Shown: positions 17,213 through 26,792, counted from the stretch's first letter. The stretch is DNA of 64,000 nt from Ulvibacter algarum (GCA_947488905.1 CANLBJ010000002.1:558001-622000), one strand, 5' to 3'. Translations and numbers: made by a program. The notes: generated from the sequence alone by a model not told the origin.

Positions 17213-18145
17213 ATGCAAGATCAATCAAACACTACAACAGAAGCCTCTACCGGAATTAAAAATGCCTTTAATGTAAATGACGCCATAAATGGTTTATGGG
17301 ATAAACTAGACGGATGGCTAGATACAATCATTTTAAAGTTACCTAATTTTATTGTAGCAATACTTGTAATGGTTGTCTTTTACTTTATTGCAAAAGGCTT
17401 AAAAAAAGTTGTAAAACGTATTATACTTAAAAAGGTTAAAGAAGAATCTGTCAAGCAAATGCTAGGCCAGATAACATCTGCAGTCATTATGCTCATTGGT
17501 TTTTTTGTAGCTCTGGGCGTTATGGATCTAGATAAGGTATTAACTTCTGTGTTAGCAGGTGCTGGTGTTGTTGGGCTTGCAATAGGTCTAGCATTACAAG
17601 GTACTTTGAGCAACACCGTTTCTGGTTTTATTCTTTCTTTTTTACCAAAAATTAGTATTGGAGATTTTATAGAAACTGATAGTGAGAAAGGTTTTGTAAC
17701 AGAAATTAACTTAAGAAACGTAACGATACGTCGTCCAGATAATGAATTTACAGTAATACCTAATTCTACCTTTATTGATAATCCTTTTACAAACTATTCT
17801 TTATCTAAAAGATCACGAGTAATAATAAATTGTGGTGTGGGTTATGAAAGTGACCTACAAAAAGTAGAAGATCTCACTGTAAAAATAATAGGTGATTCAT
17901 TTAAGCAAGAAGAAGGTGAAGAAATTGAATTCTATTATAATGAATTTGGAGACAGCTCTATAAACTTCATTTTAAGATTTTGGGCAGACAGTTCTAATAC
18001 AAAAGAGAAGCTAGAGCATACACACAAAGCAGTAAAAGTGATAAAAATGAACTTTGATAAAGCTAATATCAATATTCCTTTCCCTATACGTACATTAGAT
18101 TTTGGAAAGAATAAACTTGAGATGGCCTCAAATGATAGACATTAA
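17213..18145 (+). CDS. Small-conductance mechanosensitive channel (MscS type, copy 1)
   Basis: 310 residues, close to classical MscS in size. Three membrane helices at about 44-62, 88-104 and 111-142; the last is the Gly/Ala-rich pore helix (AGAGVVGLAIGLALQGTLSN). Beta domain from IGDFIETDSEKGFVTEINLRNVTIRRPDN, then the alpha/beta domain of the cytoplasmic cage. Opens on membrane tension to release solutes under hypo-osmotic shock. First of three unlike MscS-family genes within 10 kb. Confidence 0.92.
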   Translation: MQDQSNTTTEASTGIKNAFNVNDAINGLWDKLDGWLDTIILKLPNFIVAILVMVVFYFIAKGLKKVVKRIILKKVKEESVKQMLGQITSAVIMLIGFFVALGVMDLDKVLTSVLAGAGVVGLAIGLALQGTLSNTVSGFILSFLPKISIGDFIETDSEKGFVTEINLRNVTIRRPDNEFTVIPNSTFIDNPFTNYSLSKRSRVIINCGVGYESDLQKVEDLTVKIIGDSFKQEEGEEIEFYYNEFGDSSINFILRFWADSSNTKEKLEHTHKAVKVIKMNFDKANINIPFPIRTLDFGKNKLEMASNDRH

Positions 18146-18388
18146 AAACAGATAACTCATTCTCACATTTAAAGTAGTAGTTCTCTAAAATATTGCTATA
18201 AATCAATTTTATTGCTTTTTATCTTTAAAGAAAACGTTTTTTAACATTTTCGTTAACCCAATCTAATAGGGGGTTAACAGATCTATTAAGAATATCTTAG
18301 CATCTATTTAACAGAACTATGGCTTTCTAAAAATAATAATAAAAGAACCTTTGTGTTCTAATTACAACAAACCATTAAAACTATTATT

Positions 18389-19249
18389 ATGAAAAAAATT
18401 GCAGCAATTACCGTATTATCCCTAGCAGTTTTGACCACCTCTTGTGTGTCAAAGAAAAAGTATGTGACATTACAGAGTCAATATGACGATACTGTATCAT
18501 CTTTAAGTAAATCTCAGTTAGAAAATGAGCGATTAGAGTCTAGACTTACAGATATTGACGCTAAAGTTGATGATTATTATAAAAGAATACAATCATTGTC
18601 TGACAGCAACACATCACTTGAACAACTTAGCAACAGTCGTTATCAAAAGATGGGAAATGTCATTGTTTCTGAAAATGATAAGTTAAAAATGAAGCAAGCA
18701 TTAGCTAAAGTAGATCAAAATAAACTACGTGGGGCAAAAACGCTTCAAGATTCTATGAATCTAATTATTTCTCATAACCTTAAAAAAGGATTAAGTGATG
18801 ATATGATGACAGATAATGATGATATTGATATCACCATAGATGAAACAGTAGTGATGATATCTATCTCAGACAAAATGTTATTTAATTCTGGGAGTTATAG
18901 AATAAACTCTAAGGCAAATCCATTATTAGAGAGGCTTGCAGCTTTAATTAATAGTGAACCAGCTCTTGAGGTTATGGTAGAAGGTCATACAGATTCTCAA
19001 ACAGTAAAGCCAGGCGCAAACATAAAAGACAACTGGGATTTAAGTGTTGAAAGATCTACAGCAGTGATTAGAAAATTACAGAACTCTTATAATGTAGCTC
19101 CAGAAAAATTAATAGCTGCGGGACGTAGTAGTTACCACCCACTCACAGAGAATGATACTAAAGAAGGAAGAGCAAAAAACAGAAGAACTAGAATAGTTAT
19201 TTTACCTAATTTAGATAAGTTTTTAGCTCTTCTAGCAGATAATAACTAA
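18389..19249 (+). CDS. OmpA-family lipoprotein with coiled-coil region
   Basis: 286 residues. Lipoprotein signal TTSC (Cys 19). Residues ~25-75 form a coiled coil with regular Leu/Ser/Asp spacing. C-terminal OmpA domain from about 150: MLFNSGSYRINSKA, VEGHTDSQTV, NWDLSVERSTAVIRKL, IAAGRSSYHPL, NRRTRIVI, including the Asp and Arg that hold diaminopimelate of peptidoglycan. A Pal-like tether between outer membrane and cell wall. Single gene ending at a perfect hairpin. Confidence 0.9.
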   Translation: MKKIAAITVLSLAVLTTSCVSKKKYVTLQSQYDDTVSSLSKSQLENERLESRLTDIDAKVDDYYKRIQSLSDSNTSLEQLSNSRYQKMGNVIVSENDKLKMKQALAKVDQNKLRGAKTLQDSMNLIISHNLKKGLSDDMMTDNDDIDITIDETVVMISISDKMLFNSGSYRINSKANPLLERLAALINSEPALEVMVEGHTDSQTVKPGANIKDNWDLSVERSTAVIRKLQNSYNVAPEKLIAAGRSSYHPLTENDTKEGRAKNRRTRIVILPNLDKFLALLADNN

Positions 19250-19273
19250 TATATTATAAATTATTAGTATGTT

Positions 19274-19307
19274 AAAGAGGCGATATGTTTAAACATATCG
19301 CCTCTTT
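19274..19307 (+). terminator. Terminator after the OmpA lipoprotein gene
   Basis: Perfect 34-base palindrome: AAAGAGGCGATATGTTT (19274-19290) and its complement (19291-19307), followed by T residues. Confidence 0.9.
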
Positions 19308-19360
19308 TTTCATTTTATAATAAATAAAATTTTTAATAAAATATTATTTTTATTAACTTA

Positions 19361-19804
19361 GTGATATTAACCTACAAATTCTGTTTATTGAAGTTTTTAG
19401 ATTCCACTTACAGTCATCTGTTAAAAAAAACCCTACAATATGATATAGGGACTTTTTACATTACTGATAATTTTGTTGTTGGCGAAATTAACGAAGGTGT
19501 TAATTTTGATTGGGATAATGCGAAAGTTATAATTGAAGATATTTATAAACATTTTGAAACTAGCGATGTTGATTTAGCTTATATTTCAAATAAAGTTAAT
19601 AATTACTCTATCTCGCCAGCTCAATTCTTTAACTTTTTTAAAAACAAACATAAAATTAAGTCTGTTTCTTTAGTCTATTATACACCTTCTAATCTAGCAT
19701 TTACACTTTTAGACAACTTTTTTGAAAAGCTAAAACTACAAAAGTTTAACAGCCTTGATGCCGCAATTAAGAGCCTTTTAGAAAAAGAAAAAATGGCTAG
19801 TTAA
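19361..19804 (+). CDS. Small cytosolic protein, possibly STAS/SpoIIAA-like
   Basis: Up to 147 residues. No ATG exists near the N-terminus: the frame opens with GTG at 19361, and TTG at 19388 is an alternative, so the start is unsettled. The body (DIGTFYITDNFVVGEINEGV..., then DWDNAKVIIEDIYKHF, AYISNKVNNYSISPAQFFNFF, SLVYYTPS) alternates strands and helices as in STAS/SpoIIAA-like proteins found in flavobacteria; the assignment is by pattern, not by motif. The stop lies two bases from the stop of the converging dehydrogenase gene, with no room for a terminator between them. Confidence 0.65.
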   Translation: MILTYKFCLLKFLDSTYSHLLKKTLQYDIGTFYITDNFVVGEINEGVNFDWDNAKVIIEDIYKHFETSDVDLAYISNKVNNYSISPAQFFNFFKNKHKIKSVSLVYYTPSNLAFTLLDNFFEKLKLQKFNSLDAAIKSLLEKEKMAS

Positions 19805-19806
19805 TT

Positions 19807-20532
19807 TTATTTAACCGGTGGCATTGTTGGTCTTACTTCTATCTTACTTGGTAGTGTTCTAGGATTCATTTTTAATAAATCTACAACTAATTCACCTATA
19901 TCTTCAGGTTGAATTTTCCAAGCTCCTTTATCGCTAGGTTCATTTCCATTAAAATGTGAAGACACACTGCCAGGCATAATTGTACTCACCTTAATACCAC
20001 TTTGTCTTACATCTAGCATAGCAGCTTGTGTAAAACCAGTTACCCCAAATTTACTAGCATTATACGCCGTACCTCCAGCAAAAAAGTTAGTACCCGCAAG
20101 ACTAGAAATCGAGATATAATATCCTTGACTCTTTTTTAATGCATCTAATGAAGCTTTAAAACTAAAAAAGGCTCCAGATAGATTTGTATCAATTACATCA
20201 TTCCACTGCTCTATAGTAATATCTTCTACGTTACCAAAATGACCCAAACCTGCATTTGCAACCATCACATCAAGGCTTCCAAATTCTTTAACTGTTTTTG
20301 CAACAGCGCTTACTTGCTCCTCATAATTTTTTACATCTGCGGCAACACCAAGAGCTCTACCTTTTGCAGAAGCTTCACTATTTAGATTGTTTGCAGCATC
20401 ATTAGCGCTATCTTGACTTCTACTTGTTATGACAACATTTAATCCATTTGCTAGCAACTTTTGTGCAATACCGTATCCTATTCCTTTTGAGCCCCCAGTG
20501 ATGAAAGCTGTTTTACCTTGTAAATTACTCAT
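19807..20532 (-). CDS. Short-chain dehydrogenase/reductase
   Basis: 241 residues, classical SDR fold. Cofactor loop TGGSKGIG (12-19), NAG (93-95), catalytic Ser 143/144 and Y157-x-x-x-K161 (AYNASK). Acts on an unknown alcohol or ketone using NAD(P)H; Arg and Ser after the second strand (TSRS) lean towards NADPH. Single gene. Confidence 0.9.
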   Translation of the reverse strand: MSNLQGKTAFITGGSKGIGYGIAQKLLANGLNVVITSRSQDSANDAANNLNSEASAKGRALGVAADVKNYEEQVSAVAKTVKEFGSLDVMVANAGLGHFGNVEDITIEQWNDVIDTNLSGAFFSFKASLDALKKSQGYYISISSLAGTNFFAGGTAYNASKFGVTGFTQAAMLDVRQSGIKVSTIMPGSVSSHFNGNEPSDKGAWKIQPEDIGELVVDLLKMNPRTLPSKIEVRPTMPPVK

Positions 20533-20602
20533 AATTTATTTTTTTTATAAAGTTACAAAGACTGTTACCACTCTTTTATTAAGATTTCCTTAATTTTATA
20601 AC

Positions 20603-21202
20603 ATGAAATTTATAGTAGCTTCCCTTCTATTTTTAATGCCTATTTCCGCAGAAAAAACAATGCTCTTTGATATGGCTTACTACGGAAATGAGTTTGATTA
20701 TGAAATACGTTATGCCACACCAGATAATTTTATAGGCGAAACACTTTATGATTGTGCAAAATGTCTATTACAACCAGAAGTTGCTACTGCCGTCTGGGAA
20801 GCCAATCAATACTTTTGCGAGCTTGGTTATAAGATTAAGTTTTATGATTGTTATCGCCCGTTAGATGTACAAAAATTTATGTGGTCAAAAGTACCAAGAG
20901 CAACATATGTAGGCAATCCTTATGGCAAAGGCAGCATTCACAATCGAGCTGCAGCTGTAGATATCACGCTAGTCACACTTGATGGCTGTTATTTAGAGAT
21001 GGGCAGCGATTATGACTTTTTTGGTCGTGCGTCACATATAGATAACTTCAGTTTTTCTTCGGAAATTTTAGAACATCGTAAAATACTTAGAGATGGTATG
21101 CGTGCACACGGTTTTCAAACGGTAAGAACAGAATGGTGGCATTATAGTTTCAGAAAAAATCATGGATTTCCTATAATGAATGAAAAATTACCTTGCGATT
21201 AA
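20603..21202 (+). CDS. D-alanyl-D-alanine dipeptidase (M15D, VanX/DdpX-like)
   Basis: 199 residues. Short hydrophobic N-terminus (likely signal peptide, cut near ISA-EK). All family residues are present: Arg 85 in YDCYRPLDVQ, zinc ligands His 113 and Asp 120 in SIHNRAAAVDITLV, catalytic Glu 177 and zinc ligand His 180 in EWWHYSF. It splits D-Ala-D-Ala; with a signal peptide and no vancomycin-resistance genes nearby, recycling of cell-wall dipeptide in the periplasm is more likely than resistance. Converges on an MscS gene with a shared terminator. Confidence 0.9.
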   Translation: MKFIVASLLFLMPISAEKTMLFDMAYYGNEFDYEIRYATPDNFIGETLYDCAKCLLQPEVATAVWEANQYFCELGYKIKFYDCYRPLDVQKFMWSKVPRATYVGNPYGKGSIHNRAAAVDITLVTLDGCYLEMGSDYDFFGRASHIDNFSFSSEILEHRKILRDGMRAHGFQTVRTEWWHYSFRKNHGFPIMNEKLPCD

Positions 21203-21282
21203 GTTGATACATTGTTAAAGTATTAGGCAACAAAAAATCAATTCTCTTCAGGCGGTCTTAATAAAGCAACCCAACAAACCAA

Positions 21283-21321
21283 AAAAAACCTGTCAAGACT
21301 TAAAGGTCCAACAGGTTTTTT
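21283..21321. terminator. Terminator between the dipeptidase and MscS genes
   Basis: 11-bp stem AAAAAACCTGT (21283-21293) / ACAGGTTTTTT (21311-21321) with a 17-base loop; A- and T-tracts allow both directions. Confidence 0.75.
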
Positions 21322-21342
21322 AATCATCTTTAAATATTTTAT

Positions 21343-22272
21343 TTACTTCCCTTCTCTGTCAAGCTCTCTGTCAATAGGGTCTTTTCTTAATTTTAATGGT
21401 AAGTCTAGCTGTCCTCCATACATTTTAAGCTCAGTGATATTACCTGGTAACATCATTCCTGCTTCTGCTAACTCTCTGAGTACTTTATTAATTATACGGC
21501 CTTTTAAGACGTTTGCAGCAACTTTATAATCTATTGTGTTTACCCAAAAGAAAACTTTAAGATTAATAGTACTTGCCGCTAGTTCATTTTCCATCACAAA
21601 ACTTTTATGAGAGTCATCTTGTACAATACCTTCTGTATTTGCAAGTATATTTTCTATTATAGCTATTGCTTTGTTTAAATCATCATCATAGCCTATACCT
21701 ACCACAAAATCATGTCTAAAAAAGCCATCTGCTGTATAGTTTGCTACAGGTTTTGTAAGTACATCACTATTAGGAATATAAATGTCACGACCATCACTGG
21801 TTTTAATGTGAGTGTACCTAAAATTCAAGGCACGCACCTTTCCGAAGTGAGTATCAATCATTATGGTATCATTGATATTAAAGGGTCTATTAAAAGCCAA
21901 AATAATACCTGCCAAGAAGTTTTTACCTATGTCTTGAAAGGCAAAACCTAAAACAATTGCACCACCTCCTACGGCAGTTAAAATACCGGCAGCAATATCA
22001 TCAAGCCCTGCGGCTTTTAATGCCAGCGTTACTGTGATAGCTATAAGCACTAACTTTATTACTTGTGCTAAAAAACGAGCCATTAAAGGATCTTCAGACT
22101 TTTTAAGAAAGCGTCTTCTATAAAAGTTTGTAATTAGTTGAGCAATTAGTACCCCAGCTACTATAATTAAAATACCTAAGGCGATTCTTGGTAAAGAACT
22201 GATTAACGAATCATAATACCCCTCTACAGAATCTTTTACTAATGTTACTGCATCTTTTTTCTGTAAACTCAT
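21343..22272 (-). CDS. Mechanosensitive channel, MscS type (copy 2)
   Basis: 309 residues from the ATG at 22272; a TTG ten codons upstream (22302) would overlap the preceding peptidase gene and is less likely. Helices at about 30-50 and 73-95, then the pore helix (LTAVGGGAIVLGFAFQDIGKNF), beta domain FNINDTIMIDTHFGKVRALNFRYTHIKTSDGRDIYIPN. The pore helix differs clearly from the copy at 17213 (Phe-rich FAFQD), the subtype seen in larger MscS-like proteins. The gene starts four bases after the stop of the M16 peptidase gene and is probably its operon partner. Confidence 0.9.
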   Translation of the reverse strand: MSLQKKDAVTLVKDSVEGYYDSLISSLPRIALGILIIVAGVLIAQLITNFYRRRFLKKSEDPLMARFLAQVIKLVLIAITVTLALKAAGLDDIAAGILTAVGGGAIVLGFAFQDIGKNFLAGIILAFNRPFNINDTIMIDTHFGKVRALNFRYTHIKTSDGRDIYIPNSDVLTKPVANYTADGFFRHDFVVGIGYDDDLNKAIAIIENILANTEGIVQDDSHKSFVMENELAASTINLKVFFWVNTIDYKVAANVLKGRIINKVLRELAEAGMMLPGNITELKMYGGQLDLPLKLRKDPIDRELDREGK

Positions 22273-22276
22273 TTGA

Positions 22277-25108
22277 TTATAGTGTATTTCCGTAGATATC
22301 AAGTTCTATTACTTTTTTACCTAGTTTTTTTACCTCCTTTAATTGTGTTGCTTTATCTCCAACTACTAGGTATACCATATCTTTTTCATCAACATATTTG
22401 TTAATAGTAGATTTAAAATCTTCTAATTGCATACCCGTTAATAAAGCCTGATCTTGATCTACATAATCAAGTGATCTACCATATTTACTTATACGGTTAA
22501 GCATTCCTAATTTTGCACCAAATGATTCAAAAGCTCTTGTGTTTGCTTTTATAATTTTGTTTTTAGTAAGGTCTACATCTTCTTGTGTAAAACCGCTACC
22601 GTAAGTTTGTAGCATTTTTTCTACTATTTTTAGTGAAGGTAAAGTTGCATTTGCTCTCACACTAGAGTTAATGGTAAAAGCTGCTTTTTCTGCTCTTTCT
22701 GGTATTCTAGAGTAAGCTCCATACGTGTATCCTTTTCCTATTCTTAGTGTTTGAAAAAGACGACCACTTGATCCTCCTCCTAAAATCTCATTAGCATAAT
22801 CTAGTTTTTTTGCATCTGCATCATTTGCATTAACAGCTAGTTTACCTATATATAATACAGATTGTTTAGCATTAGGTACATCTATAAAATAAAGATTACC
22901 AGCTTTATCTTGAGCAGGAAGTGCTTGTTCGTTTAAGACAATAGCATCTCCACTCCATTTTTCTGAAATGTTCTGTAATGCTTTTTTAGCTCCTGCTTCA
23001 TCAACATTACCTACTACGTGAAAGTTAGCTCCTTGTGGCGAAAGATTTTTATAAAAGTCTTTTAAATCTTGTAATGTGATATCTTTAATAGACTCTAAAG
23101 TTCCGTTTGTAGGGACACCATAACTATGTGCATCACCGTAAATTAATTTATTAAAATTGATTGCTGCAATTGCTGTTGGGTTTGCTTCTCTTCCTTTTAA
23201 AGATGTTTCTAGTTCTTTTTTAAGACGATTAAATTCTGCTTCTTCCCAACGAGGTTGTAATAACATCTCTTCTACATACTCCATTGTTTTTGCAAAATTT
23301 CTAGATAAGCTACTTCCGCTAATCACTATATCTTCAGAACCTGAACCTATGTAAATACTAGAACCTAATAACCCCACTGCTTCTTCAAGCTCTGCTGCAG
23401 TTTTTGTTGCAGTACCTTCATTCATTAAGTCTGCCATTAATGAAGCTACCCCAGCTTTACCATTAGGGTCTAACTTATGACCACCAGGTATGATAATATT
23501 AAAATTAACTAGTGGTAATTCATTATTCTCTATACCGTAAAGACCTAAACCGTTAGCCATTTTTCCAGTCCATACATCTGGCATCTCTATTAATGGTGCA
23601 TCGCCAAATGCTGGCTCAGAACGATCATAGCTAGATGCTGTTTTTTCGTAAATCGCTTCATCACCTTGGCTCACCTCTTCACTAGCAGCCATAGCTCCTA
23701 CTTCTTCTATCCATACACTTGCTTCTTCTGCATCTGTTACAGCAAGATCTGCGCTATCTTTAGGCACTACACTTGTCATCACATAATTCTTATTTTTAAT
23801 GTAAGTGTTATATACTCGCATTACCTCTTCGCGAGTCATATTTTTAATAATCGCAGTATCTTTAATTGTTTGTTCTGGATCACCTGCAAACTCATTATCA
23901 TTAACTAACTGAAATGCTTTGTTTAATACTGTTGCAATACCTGAATATGCTTGTGTCTCTAGTTCTGCTTTAATTCTTTCTAGTTCATTATCTGTAAACC
24001 CATTTTCTTCAAAATCTTCTAATCCTTCTTCTACTGCAGCCTTTACATCGTCAAGATCTACACCTTCATTTGCTCTCACTCTAATAATAAACTCACCTGC
24101 TAACTCATTACTGCTTTGATAAGAACCAGCATTTGGAGCTAATTTCTTTTCTTCAACAATTTTTTTATAAAGGGCAGATTTTTTACTACCACTTAATAAT
24201 TGCCCTAAAACTTGAAGTGCATAGCTATCTGTATTATAGTTCTCTACCGTAGGGAAAACCATTCTTAATTCTGGAAGCTTAGCAAAGTTGTCTTTAAATG
24301 ATAAAGACTTTGTTTCTGTTAGTGTAACAGGCATTGGTTTAAGTGGCGCTACTTCTGGACCACTTGGTATTTCTCCAAACCATTTTTTTACTTGCTTCTT
24401 AGTTTCTTCTATATCAATATCACCTGCAATAACTAATGAGCCATTTGCAGCACCATAATATTGGTTATAAAATTCTTTAACATCATCTAGTGTCGCTGCC
24501 TGTAAATCTGGCAATGCTCCTATTACAGTCCAACTGTAAGGATGCCCAGCAGGATAAAGATTTTTTCTAATAATCTCATCTGTGTACCCATATGGTGCAT
24601 TATCTACACGCTGACGCTTTTCATTTTTTACTACTTGTTTTTCACGCTCAAGTGCGGCAGTAGTAACTGTGTTAATCATATAACCAAAACGGTCACTGTC
24701 AATCCATAATATTTTTTCGAAAGCATCTTTAGGCACTACTTCATAATAAATAGTCCCATCACTCCAGGTACCACCATTTCTGCTTCCTCCCCACTCTGGA
24801 ATCATTTTACGGTTTGCACCTACAGGTACATTTTCAGAATCATTAAAAGCCATATGCTCAAAGAAATGCGCAAAACCTGTTTTACCAGGGACTTCTCTAT
24901 TAGAGCCTACGTGCATAACAGTTGCAACAGCAACTATAGGATCACTCTTATCAACATGTAAAATTACGTCAAGACCATTGTCTAGAGTAAACTTTTCATA
25001 ATCTAAAGTAAACTCGGTATCGTTATTTGTTTCCATTTCTTTTTCTGATTGACAAGAGAAAATAGTTGTTGCAATCGCTGCAGTTGCTATGATTGTGGTT
25101 AGTTTCAT
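22277..25108 (-). CDS. M16 (insulinase/pitrilysin) zinc peptidase lipoprotein, copy 1
   Basis: 943 residues. Lipoprotein signal ending FSC (Cys 19). The N-terminal M16 domain carries the inverted zinc motif HFFEH (His 81, Glu 84, His 85) and, about 78 residues later, Glu 163 of VVKNEKR as the third ligand. The C-terminal half (from about 510) is a second M16 domain with LPLVNFNIIIPGGH and GSSGRLFQTLR but no HxxEH, as usual for the inactive half. It should degrade peptides at the outer membrane or in the periplasm. Upstream TATCTTTC (25140-25147) is one base from the -7 consensus. Confidence 0.92.
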   Translation of the reverse strand: MKLTTIIATAAIATTIFSCQSEKEMETNNDTEFTLDYEKFTLDNGLDVILHVDKSDPIVAVATVMHVGSNREVPGKTGFAHFFEHMAFNDSENVPVGANRKMIPEWGGSRNGGTWSDGTIYYEVVPKDAFEKILWIDSDRFGYMINTVTTAALEREKQVVKNEKRQRVDNAPYGYTDEIIRKNLYPAGHPYSWTVIGALPDLQAATLDDVKEFYNQYYGAANGSLVIAGDIDIEETKKQVKKWFGEIPSGPEVAPLKPMPVTLTETKSLSFKDNFAKLPELRMVFPTVENYNTDSYALQVLGQLLSGSKKSALYKKIVEEKKLAPNAGSYQSSNELAGEFIIRVRANEGVDLDDVKAAVEEGLEDFEENGFTDNELERIKAELETQAYSGIATVLNKAFQLVNDNEFAGDPEQTIKDTAIIKNMTREEVMRVYNTYIKNKNYVMTSVVPKDSADLAVTDAEEASVWIEEVGAMAASEEVSQGDEAIYEKTASSYDRSEPAFGDAPLIEMPDVWTGKMANGLGLYGIENNELPLVNFNIIIPGGHKLDPNGKAGVASLMADLMNEGTATKTAAELEEAVGLLGSSIYIGSGSEDIVISGSSLSRNFAKTMEYVEEMLLQPRWEEAEFNRLKKELETSLKGREANPTAIAAINFNKLIYGDAHSYGVPTNGTLESIKDITLQDLKDFYKNLSPQGANFHVVGNVDEAGAKKALQNISEKWSGDAIVLNEQALPAQDKAGNLYFIDVPNAKQSVLYIGKLAVNANDADAKKLDYANEILGGGSSGRLFQTLRIGKGYTYGAYSRIPERAEKAAFTINSSVRANATLPSLKIVEKMLQTYGSGFTQEDVDLTKNKIIKANTRAFESFGAKLGMLNRISKYGRSLDYVDQDQALLTGMQLEDFKSTINKYVDEKDMVYLVVGDKATQLKEVKKLGKKVIELDIYGNTL

Positions 25109-25212
25109 GACAGTATTTTTAGTTAGAAAATTTCAGGAAGAAAGATACTTACTTTAAAAAGAGAGATTACTAAAAAAATCATAAATAATAGAATGACCTA
25201 GACTAGGCAATG

Positions 25213-25220
25213 TATCTTTG
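25213..25220 (+). promoter_or_regulatory. -7 promoter element (TATCTTTG) for the DUF3817/MscS pair
   Basis: Exact TAnnTTTG, 19 bases before the ATG at 25240; it rules out the upstream in-frame start at 25210. Confidence 0.5.
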
Positions 25221-25239
25221 CAAAAAAATAAGTTTTTGT

Positions 25240-25521
25240 ATGAAAAATGCGATAAAATCTTTTAAAGTAATTAGTGTTTTAGAAGCTATTTCTTTTTTAG
25301 TATTACTAGGTATAGCAATGCCTTTAAAATACATATGGGATATGCCAGATATGGTAAAACATGTAGGTATGGCTCACGGTTTATTATTTATACTCTATAT
25401 AGTTATGGCCATCTATATGTCTACCCTTTTAAAATGGAGTGGTAAAACGCTACTTATAGTTATATTTTGCTCTGTACTCCCTTTTGGACCCTTTTATGCT
25501 GATAAAAAATACTTACCATGA
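25240..25521 (+). CDS. DUF3817 small membrane protein
   Basis: 93 residues from the ATG at 25240 (an earlier in-frame codon at 25210 lies in front of the promoter box). Three membrane helices, with the DUF3817 marks VLEAISFLVLLGIAMPLKY and HGLLFILYIVMAI and a C-terminal PFGPFYADKKYL. Function unknown in the family. The stop overlaps the start of the large MscS gene by four bases (ATGA), so the two are translationally coupled, which hints at a joint membrane role. Confidence 0.88.
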   Translation: MKNAIKSFKVISVLEAISFLVLLGIAMPLKYIWDMPDMVKHVGMAHGLLFILYIVMAIYMSTLLKWSGKTLLIVIFCSVLPFGPFYADKKYLP

Positions 25522-26792
25522 ATCAAGAAAAATGGTTGTCTTATAGTCAGTTTTTAAAAGAGTATTTTGTAGATATTGGGTTTAATAAAACACTTGCAAT
25601 TATACTAAATATTGCAATAAGTTTAATCTTAGTAGCTACCATTGCAGTATTACTTGATATTGTTTTTAGAAAGATTATAGTTCAGGCATTTAAAGCCTTA
25701 AGTGATAAGACCAAAAGCACTTTTGATGATTTTTTAATACAAAGCAACTTTCCGCGTTATATCTCTCATTTTATACCTGTAGTAATAGCCTGGAATTTAA
25801 CTGCATATATTTTTTTTGATTTTCCAAAGGCAATTATTGTTTTACAAAAAATAGTTTTAATTTATGTAATCATATTAAGCGTTCTTGTTTTTAGAAGCAT
25901 TTTAAGAACAACTAAAAGTTATGTAGAAACTATACCTAAATATCAAGATAAACCTATACAAAGTTATGTGCAGGTTTTAATGATTTTTGCTTGGGGTACT
26001 GCCATCTTTTTAATCATTAATCTCATCACTAATTATGACATTATTAGTGTCGCAACATTAGGGGCAGCATCTGCTGTTGTATTACTTATTTTTAAGGATA
26101 CCATTTTAGGTTTTGTAGCGAGTATTCAGGTTTCTGTAAATGATATTGTACGTATAGGTGACTGGATCACGTTTAGCAAATTTGGCGCAGATGGTTATGT
26201 TACAGAGATAAATTTAGCAACGGTGAGAGTACAAAACTTTGACAACACCTTCACTACAGTACCTACTTATAGTTTGATTGCAGATTCTTTTCAGAACTGG
26301 AGAGGAATGCAAGAAAGTAAAGGAAGACGTATTAAAAGAGCTATTTTTATTAAGCAAAATTCTATTAAGTTTATGAAAGAAGAAGACTTAGTAAAATTAA
26401 AAGACATACAGCTTATTGCACCATATATTGAGCACCGCGAAAAAGAAGTAGGTACATTTAATAGAATACTTAACGCAGATAAATCTGCACTTATCAATGG
26501 TCGTAACCAGACTAATCTTGGTATTTTTAGAACATATGCAGAGTCTTACCTTTCAGAAAACGAACTCATTAATCAAGAATTATTCTTAATGGTGCGTCAT
26601 CTTGCTCCTACAGATAAAGGAATCCCTATAGAGATTTTTTGCTACAGTCATGACAAAACTTGGGAAAACTATGAACGCATACAGGCAGACATCTTTGATC
26701 ACCTTATTGCAGCTGTTCCCTATTTTGATTTAGAGATTTTTGAAAGCCCTACGGGATCAGACTTCACAAAAATTAACTTGAATAATAAATAA
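25518..26792 (+). CDS. Large MscS-family channel (YbdG/MscM-like, copy 3)
   Basis: 424 residues with five predicted helices: about 25-48, 78-98, 105-125, 147-168 and the pore helix near 172-200 (LGAASAVVLLIFKDTILGFVASI). Beta domain: VNDIVRIGDWITFSKFGADGYVTEINLATVRVQNFDNTFTTVP. An extended C-terminal domain (GMQESKGRRIKRAIFI and onward, ~170 residues) is typical of the YbdG miniconductance type. Osmotic stress release. Coupled to the DUF3817 gene by a four-base overlap. Confidence 0.9.
   Translation: MNQEKWLSYSQFLKEYFVDIGFNKTLAIILNIAISLILVATIAVLLDIVFRKIIVQAFKALSDKTKSTFDDFLIQSNFPRYISHFIPVVIAWNLTAYIFFDFPKAIIVLQKIVLIYVIILSVLVFRSILRTTKSYVETIPKYQDKPIQSYVQVLMIFAWGTAIFLIINLITNYDIISVATLGAASAVVLLIFKDTILGFVASIQVSVNDIVRIGDWITFSKFGADGYVTEINLATVRVQNFDNTFTTVPTYSLIADSFQNWRGMQESKGRRIKRAIFIKQNSIKFMKEEDLVKLKDIQLIAPYIEHREKEVGTFNRILNADKSALINGRNQTNLGIFRTYAESYLSENELINQELFLMVRHLAPTDKGIPIEIFCYSHDKTWENYERIQADIFDHLIAAVPYFDLEIFESPTGSDFTKINLNNK

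Noticed and set aside
20603-21202. Vancomycin resistance (VanX)
   Set aside because: The family residues match, but there is no vanH, vanA or regulator, and the protein has a signal peptide, which fits cell-wall dipeptide recycling better.
23157-24119. Several plus-strand frames opposite the M16 peptidase gene
   Set aside because: All inside the antisense of one conserved coding region; no promoter or start signal.
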